A DNA stretch of 64,000 bases, taken from Talpa occidentalis (Eukaryota; Chordata; Mammalia; Eulipotyphla; Talpidae). The stretch spans positions 23,359,784-23,423,783 of the forward strand of contig NW_023602073.1 in NCBI RefSeq assembly GCF_014898055.3. Reading direction: 5' to 3'. This document shows, one piece after another, positions 57,576 to 64,000 of the stretch (position 1 is the first letter of the stretch; every line of letters begins with the position of its first letter). The position numbers and the translations under genes are program-made. The notes below the pieces were generated by a model that saw nothing but the letters and a program-made list of their open reading frames with translations, did not search any database and had not been told where the DNA came from.

Positions 57576-59280
57576 AGAAGGATGGCTAGTGCTCACACTG
57601 GGTGCTGTGTCTGCCCCGTGTTCACCCGGTGCTGTGCCCATGTCTGTGTGGATCCTGTGCCCTGAATTCTGTGCTCTAGTTCTCAATCTCAGGGTCTCAG
57701 ATCCAATCTAGTTCTCAATCTCAGGGTCTCAGATGGCTATCACTCTGTGCAGTGCCCGCTGTTACGCTGCATCCCACGTCCCATATCCTGTGGCTATCTC
57801 TTAGCTCCAGAGTGGGGTCTTGCTCCACGCCTTGCTTCCCTTCTTACCCACGTTTGAGTGATCCATGCCTTCTCAGAACCTCGGGTGGTTTGGAAAGCCT
57901 GGCTTCCAACTATCAGGAACTGGGTGAATTTGTCCTCATCACTAGGTGGCGCCAGAGATCTTTCCTAGTATCCTTCCAAAGCTGTGCTTACCCCCCACCC
58001 CCTTCTCTGGGGAACTGAATGGGGGTGGCATGGAATTGTTAGGGGGAAAGGATGTCCTGAGCTAATTCCATGCAGGCTTTGTGGACTCCACCCCCACCCC
58101 AGGCCAAAGCCATCAGGACATTGGGAAAGACAAATCCCATCACCACCAAAGGGAAGGTGGCTGGGACCTGAGGGTGGAGTTAAGCAGCCAGGTTGGGTAT
58201 AAAAACCAAACATGTGGGCCTTGGGAGGACTCGTTCTCTCGCTCGCCTCCTGGCTTCACGGCTCCTGGCTCGTGGCCAGCTCTCAGAGCGCCCTTTGGGA
58301 TTCCAGATCGGCGGATTGGGTAGGACGCATTTAAAACTTTGTCTCCCACTTTTCTCCCTGAGCTGTATATTTCCTCATTTCCCCTTCCCTTGTAAATAAA
58401 CCTTTTGTTAACCTTTCACGTGTGCCTGCAGTAGAGTATAGATAAGTCCTTTTAAGCGCACGGGTGAGGACCCACAGTCAGGCAGCCCATTTTGTATCGG
58501 GGCTGCCCTATAACAGAATGGCTCAAGGGCATGGGGTGCTGTGTCTGCCCCCTGTGCTACACATCATGGGGACCAGGCCCTGAATTTTGTGCCGCAGGTC
58601 TCAGTTCCAAAGTTCTCAGATCCAGGACACAGGCAGTAACCCAGTTCAGTGTCCACAGAAATGGTGCCTTTTGCACCCCATTCTCTTGCCCAAGTGCCTA
58701 TTTTTGATTACTTGTGAGGGTCATTCACCTCAGTGACTGCTCCTGTGAGTCTCCCCACGAACCTAGGTCTCGGGTGCGGGGACCTGGTCAGCTGTGACCG
58801 CGTATGCTTTTAGAGCACGCACTGCTTTTCCCACAAGCTTACTGGCTGGCCTTGGGCTATTTGCAGGTCTCTACGTGGAGTCCTTGTTTTCCTCTAATGG
58901 TGAGCCATCGCTCACCTGCTTGGCGATTCCTGCACGGTTCTCCACAGTTCCTGTTCACGGGGTGCGGTGCCAAATAGTTCTTTGTACTCAGTGTCCCACT
59001 TGATCTGTAGTTTGTTCTTGTTGGGTTTTTTGTTTTTTTTTTCCTCCTTGCTGTTGGTCAGAGAGTGCCGACTTTGTGGGTGGGGGAGGGTAGCAGGGTT
59101 CTGAGCTTTCCTCTCTTCTCGTCCTCTTTTATGGCAACTTTTCTCTTAGGTCAGTTTGCCAGAGTCGCCCATTTATCTTCCATGTCCCAGTTCTCACAGG
59201 GACTTGCTGCTTTTCTTCCCTATTAACTTGTTTTTTATGGGAGGACTTCCTCACAGCGTTTCCCCACCGCCATGTTGATC
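57576..59280 (-). mobile_element. Probable L1 5' region with an inserted LTR
   Basis: After removal of the LTR at 58037-58515 the flanks share motifs (gggtgctgtgtctgcccc, ctcagatcca) and continue the L1 at its ORF1-deleted side. It ends near ccaccgccatgttga (59266-59280), a common L1 5' end pattern. ORF1 is missing. Assignment is inferred. Confidence 0.45.
58037..58515 (+). mobile_element. Solo LTR with 4-bp target duplication
   Basis: It begins TGTTAGGGGG and ends CTATAACA, with TGTTA/TAACA inverted ends and gaat on both sides (58033-58036 and 58516-58519). TATAAAA lies near 58198 and AATAAA near 58396. The 4-bp duplication fits a gammaretrovirus/ERV1 integrase. Confidence 0.92.
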
Positions 59281-59539
59281 CCTGTGTCATTTTCTAACCA
59301 AGCTCATGTGCTAGCACCAAATTTTGGTAGTTCTCAGCCAGGTTATAAATTGCAGAAACTTCACCCAAAAAGCTTCAGGGAAAAAGGGTCTCTGCCTTGT
59401 CTTTGGCATCTTGCTCCCACAGCAGCCCCACTGCCCTGAATGAGCACCTGTGGGTGGGTGCACTCCCTTCATCGACAGCCTTAGAGCAGATGGCATAAAG
59501 CTGAGAGACAGGACTTAGTAGCCAAACAGCCAGTCCCTC
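59281..59539. other. Spacer without recognised feature
   Basis: About 260 bases between the probable L1 5' end and the LTR. No repeat or exon is identified. Confidence 0.4.
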
Positions 59540-59994
59540 TGTTACAGGGCAACCCCTATATGAAATGAGTTGCCTGGCTGTGGGTCCTCACCCATGTGCT
59601 GAAAAGGGACTTATCAATACTCAACTGCAGGCACACACAAAAAGTTAATAAAAGGTTTATTTACAAAATAAATGGAAATGAATATTTCAGGAAGAAAAAG
59701 AGAGAGATAAATTCGTGAATGTGTCCTACCAGGTCTGCTGACCTGGAATCTCAATGGCACGCTAAGAGCTGGCCAAAAGCCAAGAGCCATGAGGCCAAGA
59801 GACAGACCCAAGGCTCACATGTCTGGTTTTATACCCAACCTGGCTTCTTAACTCCACCCTCAGGTCCCAGCCACCCTCCCTTCGGTGATGATGGGATTTG
59901 TAATTCCCAGTATCTTGATGACTTTGGTCTGAAGTGGGGGTGGAGTCCACAAAACCTGTATGAAGTTTGCTCAGGACATCCTTTCCCCCTAACA
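59540..59994 (-). mobile_element. 3' LTR, same family as 58037-58515, opposite orientation
   Basis: On the minus strand it begins TGTTAGGGGGAAAGGATGTCC and ends ..TGTAACA. It shares the TATA box and AATAAACC with the plus-strand copy. A polypurine tract abuts it, so it is a 3' LTR, not solo. The flanks (cctc and attc) do not match each other. Confidence 0.88.
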
Positions 59995-60016
59995 ATTCCC
60001 CCCTTTCACTTTTTGT
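59995..60016 (-). other. Polypurine tract
   Basis: On the minus strand, gtgaaaggggggaat directly precedes the LTR. This is the priming site for plus-strand DNA synthesis in retroviruses. Confidence 0.7.
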
Positions 60017-61501
60017 CACCATATCCATGATGATGAAGTTCAAATGTATGGATGCTGGGGTGCAGCCTCAGATGAAAATTTTTTCAGGGTTCCAGTTTGA
60101 AAGAGAAACCATTCAGTCTCTCCAGGTACTATCCATTGTGGGAAACAAAAGTCCTCCATTCCTGGAAAACAGTTCATCAGTCCAAGCCAGAAGATTAAAA
60201 CATCTGGAGGCTTAGCCAAAACAAGACAGCAAATATATCAAAAATCACAGGAAGAAAAAAAATCTTAAAATTAGTTCAACTTATCTAAAAACAAGTTCTC
60301 TCCACCTTGATCCCAATTTTTATTAACAGCATAGCAAAAAATTTGCATACTAAATCTACTTTATACCATTTTACCTATTTTTGCAAAAATCACAGGGCAG
60401 AATAACCACACAGCAATTTTAGCTGGCTTTGTTGGACACTCCATATAGGATCAGAGCGAACTCTTGACATCCAGTCCATGTAGGCTTCAAGAACAAAGTT
60501 GGTCTCACCAGACTCCACCTGGGCTTCCTCTTCTTGAGGGCACCAGGAGTTTTTTGTTTGCCGGGTTGTCCAGTCCTGCCAATGGAGGCAAGCTTCTTCA
60601 CCTTCTTTGGAGGTCTCTGGAACCCTACGAACAAAGCAGCAGGTTCTCCTCTTCTTGGTTCAGCTCTGTTTGACCTTCCTGGAAGAACTCCACGCAAAGC
60701 CACACAATGAAACTCCTCATTTCCAATTTATCATTTAAACAGACAAAATTCCCTATTGAAGTTATGCAAAAATAGACTCTGATATGAGTAGTAAAAATTA
60801 CTGCCACTATTTTCATGCTGTGTTGGTATCAAGGGGAGAGAAAATGCAAATACAAGTTGGCTCCGCTGGGGAAAAAAAAATGCAGGATTGCTGCAGATCC
60901 TGGTCAGTCAAAACAAGAAAACTTTCTTTGAATCAAAACAAAAATTTTTAAAAATTACCAATATTATGTCAAACAAAACTTAGTAAAAATCAGGTTAATC
61001 TCCAACAGTCTATTCAGTCCTTTGCAGGAAATTTTTACATCAAAAGTTCCATCAATCGGGCCTCCCCGGTGGCGCAGCGGTTGAGCGCTGGGTTGCGAAG
61101 CTGCCTGCAGCCTCTGCAGCCGGTTCAATCCCCGGCTGCTCCCGGCCACCAGAGGAGGGTCCCACATGGTGCGCAGACCTCTCCTGCCGCCCGCTGCTCC
61201 CCTCAGCAGTGTACTTCGGTCCTTCTGCCTGTTCTGCTCCCCGCTCTGGCTCTGGTGAATTCTCTCACCCTCCCGCGCTTCTGACTGTACCCAGTGCATG
61301 TATAAACCAAACAAACAAACAAATAATAAATAAATAAATAAGACATGCCTCTAGAAAATTTAAAAAAAAAAAAAATAAAAAAAAAAAAAAGTTCCATCAA
61401 TAGGAATCTGTTGAGGCCTTTTCCCCTATTTTCTCCAGAAATAATTTCTGTGGATATCAAACCATTGAAGTACACAATATTGCAAGGCAACAATCACCAT
61501 T
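60017..61501 (-). pseudogene. Internal remnant of an ERV1-type provirus, unassigned
   Basis: By position this is the 3' internal part of the provirus whose 3' LTR is at 59540. It is A/T-rich with only short frames. The minus frame 60419-60703 is basic and not recognised. A young SINE (61057-61386) is inserted. No conserved retroviral motif is visible. Confidence 0.4.
61057..61386 (+). mobile_element. tRNA-derived SINE, young subfamily
   Basis: Flanked by aaaagttccatcaat at 61042-61056 and 61387-61401. It is a good representative of the consensus. Confidence 0.93.
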
Positions 61502-61824
61502 TGTCCGGGCCTGCCGGGCAAATCAACGTAGTACCCGGGGGAGGAAGCAGGGGCTAGGTAGGACAGGGGTACGCAAGGAGTGGAGACAAAGCCAGGATCA
61601 TTGCTAGCCTCGTTTATTCAGGATGTGTACAGTGTTATATAGGTACAGAAGAGAGGGTCTCTCATCATCTCTGATAAGGAGAGACAGCCAATGCAAACGA
61701 GCCACAACAAGCAGGCAGAGGGTAGGGTTTAATTGTCATAACAGGAAACTTGAAACTTAACTCGGGTTAGCATTCAGTATCTGCTTCAGGCAAGAACCCG
61801 GATGTTCAGGTCGGGGCCTCTACA
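61502..61824 (-). mobile_element. 3' LTR of the betaretrovirus-like provirus
   Basis: On the minus strand it begins TGTAGAGGCCCC and ends CCCGGACA. It has a TATA box (CCTATATAAC) and AATAAA (tttatt on plus near 61614). A polypurine run (gaaaagggggatc, 61825-61840) abuts it. At 323 bp it is compact, as in type D-like viruses. Confidence 0.8.
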
Positions 61825-61840
61825 GATCCCCCTTTTCTAT
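61825..61840 (-). other. Polypurine tract
   Basis: agaaaagggggatc on the minus strand, adjacent to the 3' LTR. Confidence 0.7.
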
Positions 61841-62049
61841 TATTTCCAATGGGAGAGCGAAAAGACAAAACCCCTCGGGGACTGCGCCTGTCTTAGGTCG
61901 TCAGGAGTCACAGACGTGTGGTGATTTAGGACCTCAAGCCATTTTGAGTCTGTCCCCGATCTTACCTGTCATTGGCTGACCAGTCCATCGCACAGGGGAA
62001 GGGGGTCTTATTTCTTCAGACTGAGCATACGTCTGAGTAAAAGCCTCCC

Positions 62050-62600
62050 TTATCTCGCATCTCCAACCTATGGTAATGTACCTGAATGGGTTTTGCCTGA
62101 AGGGCCTGAATCTGTTGTCTTATAAAGGAGATTATCCTGTTAAAAATGCAAGGACCCATGACAACCAATATCAAAAAGGATAACAGGGAGCCCATGAGGG
62201 GAAGAAGGTAGGGTAAGAGTCCATTGAGACCAGTCCAGAGTGGGTTTTCAGCTAGCTCCTGGCGTCTTTTTCCAGGTCATCTTGTAACTGTCGGATTTTA
62301 TTGCGGATGATTCCTGATTTGTTGGCGTAGAAACAGCATTTCTCCTGCAGGACCAAGCAAATACCCCCCTTTTCCGCTGTTAGCAAATCAAGGCCCCATC
62401 GATTTTGAAGGACTACCTCAGCTAAGGAATCAACCTGATCCTGAAGATCCTGAATAGTGCTAGAAAGAGCATGAACATCATTAATAAGTTGTTGAGACAG
62501 TTTAGTATATTGTGAGAGAGATATGCCCAATGCAGCTGTCCCTGAGGCCACGGCAGCAGTTATACCCAGGCCTGCAAATAAGGGAATAAGGTGTACTGCT
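62050..62600 (-). pseudogene. Gamma-type retroviral env transmembrane subunit relic
   Basis: The frame 62252-62551 contains a fusion-peptide-like stretch (GTAALGISL), a heptad-repeat region, the conserved immunosuppressive-type segment (QNRWGLDLL), and the CX6CC pattern (CLVLQEKCC). This is the gamma-type envelope found in gammaretroviruses and type D betaretroviruses. Just after, near 62255, the frame shifts. Past it the membrane-spanning and tail region is readable to about 62090. It is separated from the surface part by a 7SL insertion, so env is broken. Confidence 0.88.
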
Positions 62601-62629
62601 CTCTTACTTCAACTGAAAAAATGGTCAAC

Positions 62630-62922
62630 GATTGGAATGGGCATGGGCTCACTTCCAGAACGCTGGAGGAGCCTCTGTGCTCCAAACGGTACTGACCTGG
62701 GCCGGCCGGTTTACACAGGCTGCCTGGTGTGGTACCCCCGCCCCCGGAGAGGTCACCACATCTGAGGAGGTGAACGTGCGGACACATGGGTGCAGCACAC
62801 TGTGGCCCAGATCTGCCGATCAAGCGATCCTCCTGCCTCAGCCTCCTAGGTAGCATAGGATTACAGGCACGTGCCACTGTGCCCGGCGCATCCCAGGTAG
62901 CATAGGATTACAGGCGCGGTGC
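62630..62922 (-). pseudogene. RN7SL: 7SL RNA pseudogene inserted in env
   Basis: From 62887 on the minus strand it reads gccgggcacagtggcacgtg, then the ggaggctgaggcaggaggat Alu-domain stretch. The S-domain follows: ggtgacctc, cgggggcggggg, aaccggccggcccaggtcag. The S domain rules out an Alu-type SINE. The last part (62630-62700) is diverged. The 5' end is partly duplicated: 62888-62922 repeats gcctgtaatcctatgctacc. It interrupts the env relic between surface and transmembrane parts. Confidence 0.85.
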
Positions 62923-62930
62923 AAATTGTT

Positions 62931-63467
62931 TTAAGACTGTACTGACAAAATGATCTCTGGCTTTGTCTTGAGGACCTCCTCCATCGGTGACATGTACTGG
63001 GGCAGTAGTTGCCCAGCACACTGTGTCACCCACCTTTTTGTTAGTACCACAGGTGGCCGACTCGCAGGGGATGTCCTGATAAGAACAGCAGTATAATAAG
63101 TCTTATTATTATTGGCCGTGCATTGAGAAAAAGTCTTGTAACATGAGGAGTGTATTGACTCGGCAAAAGAAGTGCAGGTACACTGCCCTCCGTGTGAGGG
63201 GCCACCTATAGCTGTCTGGAGGCATTTATAGCCGTACTTACAGCTGGGGCCTGCAACAGCGACCAAATATGCAGTGTGGCCAGGACAAGTAATGTAAGAG
63301 ACATACCCACTAGGAGCGGTAGAGAAATAGCCCCACCCGCACTCACAAGGTTTATCATGAAGATGTTGAGTCAAAGACACAATCTTGCCTGGATCCTCGA
63401 AGCCGGCAAAGGCCGAAGAGAAAAGTAACACCTCAGCATAGAGGATGAGCCAGGAAGCAGTCACCAT
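62931..63467 (-). pseudogene. Retroviral env surface subunit N-terminal relic
   Basis: A 178-codon frame with a hydrophobic signal-peptide-like start, then a Cys-rich region (CECGWGYFS, QCTCTSF) and an NNNKT glycosylation site. The pattern fits the receptor-binding end of a type D/RD114-group envelope. The C-terminal half of the surface subunit is missing before the 7SL sequence. It lies directly after a gag relic with no pol between. Confidence 0.8.
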
Positions 63468-63539
63468 GCTATAGCAAATCTGACAAGCCGTTCAGGCAAC
63501 CATCGGGCCGCATCATGAGTCTGTGAAAAGACACATACT

Positions 63540-64000
63540 GATCCCCTTCCCCAGATCAGAACTGGGTCAGGGCCATACAGAGATCCTGAAATTTGGTCCT
63601 CCAAAGTAAATGGTCTCTGCCGTCAAGGACAGCCTTTACTAAGGTTTGCCAATCTAGGGGAGTGAGCCACCCTTCTGCGATAGAATCAAGAATTGTGAGA
63701 GTGAAAGGGGCACTAGCACCATATTGGGTAACAGCGGTTTTTAATTCCTTTAAATGTTGGAAATTATCTGGTTGGTGATAACGGCGGGGGTGGCCTTGAA
63801 CATCTGGAGCTTCAATAACAGGAAAGACATAAGCCGCGGAAGAGGGCCTCTTGGTGGGGGGGAAAGCAGACAAACTGGCAGGAGCCGTGGGGAGAGGAGG
63901 TAAAATGGCGTTGGCTTCAAGTCCGCCCCATAATGGCGGCTTTAAGGTGACATCAGTGTCAACCCTTCCCCTGTCATGGCGGAGCGGGAACTGAGCTGGA
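63540..64000 (-). pseudogene. Betaretrovirus-like gag relic, capsid N-terminus, cut by window end
   Basis: The frame 63556-63873 begins in a Pro/Ser-rich linker and enters a capsid start (VFPVIEAPDVQGH), continuing with NFQHLKELKTAVTQYG and GWLTPLDWQTL. It is the betaretroviral p27 type. It stops at 63556 after about a quarter of the capsid. Env begins within 90 bases, so the rest of gag, protease and pol were deleted. Upstream (63874-64000) frames are broken. Confidence 0.85.

Noticed and set aside
60419..60703. Basic 94-codon frame as a host gene
   Set aside because: No splice context or recognised domain, and it lies in the internal remnant of a provirus.
62760..62925. Primate-like Alu element
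   Set aside because: The sequence continues into the 7SL S domain, which Alu lacks, so a 7SL pseudogene fits better and does not imply a primate.

Overview
This is nuclear DNA from a placental mammal, not a microbial locus. Intronic exons with GT/AG borders, LINE-1 bodies, LTR retroviruses and about 25 copies of one tRNA-derived SINE show this. The SINE head resembles gggcctccc-ggtggcgcag-ggttgag, and its tail is an AATAAATAAATCTTT-type A-rich end. I think it is a bat SINE, probably a rhinolophoid Rhin-1-type element. That assignment is from memory and is not proven.

The only recognisable host genes are clade-B serpins, all on the minus strand. Three decayed copies of SERPINB1 (leukocyte elastase inhibitor) lie in tandem. 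Copy A (about 1-6576) keeps an intact exon 3 and an intact exon 7. Copy B (about 21540-28990) keeps damaged exons 5, 6 and 7. Copy C (about 37430-47930) keeps exons 2, 4, 5, 6 and 7 with several lesions. No copy has a full exon set, so a working SERPINB1, if there is one, lies outside the window. A lone SERPINB9/B6-like exon 3 sits at 12573-12710 against a retroviral LTR. The reactive-centre loops of the three SERPINB1 copies differ sharply while the flanks stay similar.

The rest is a mosaic of low-copy duplications. Pairs read by eye: 6577-8935 with 50748-53110; 11000-12040 with 54900-55960; 14279-15200 with 16525-17450; 18155-19380 with 50010-51130; 19380-20660 with 35870-36740; 21085-21540 with 37430-37890; 28240-28990 with 46670-47930; 34940-35400 with 48190-48590. 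Deletions, small inversions and transposed blocks distinguish the copies.

Mobile elements: a near full-length L1 (29016-34666, minus) with a 14-bp target-site duplication; a second broken L1 (about 55960-59280); L1 3' ends at 1-635, 21545-22330, 37900-38965 and 44091-44520. There are two relics of one gammaretrovirus-like provirus (about 8100-12570 and 52050-55960) with different internal deletions. A betaretrovirus-like provirus with a gamma-type envelope (61502 to the window end) has lost pro-pol and carries a 7SL RNA pseudogene inside env. Several LTRs have clear target-site duplications, including one with a (CTG)22 tract.

I found no CRISPR array, operon or microbial-style defence system, and no intact retroviral gene. 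The most unusual content is the serpin loop diversification, the exon shuffling, the LTR CTG expansion, the CCAAT-rich inverted pair and the 7SL insertion. All identities were judged by eye without alignment software.
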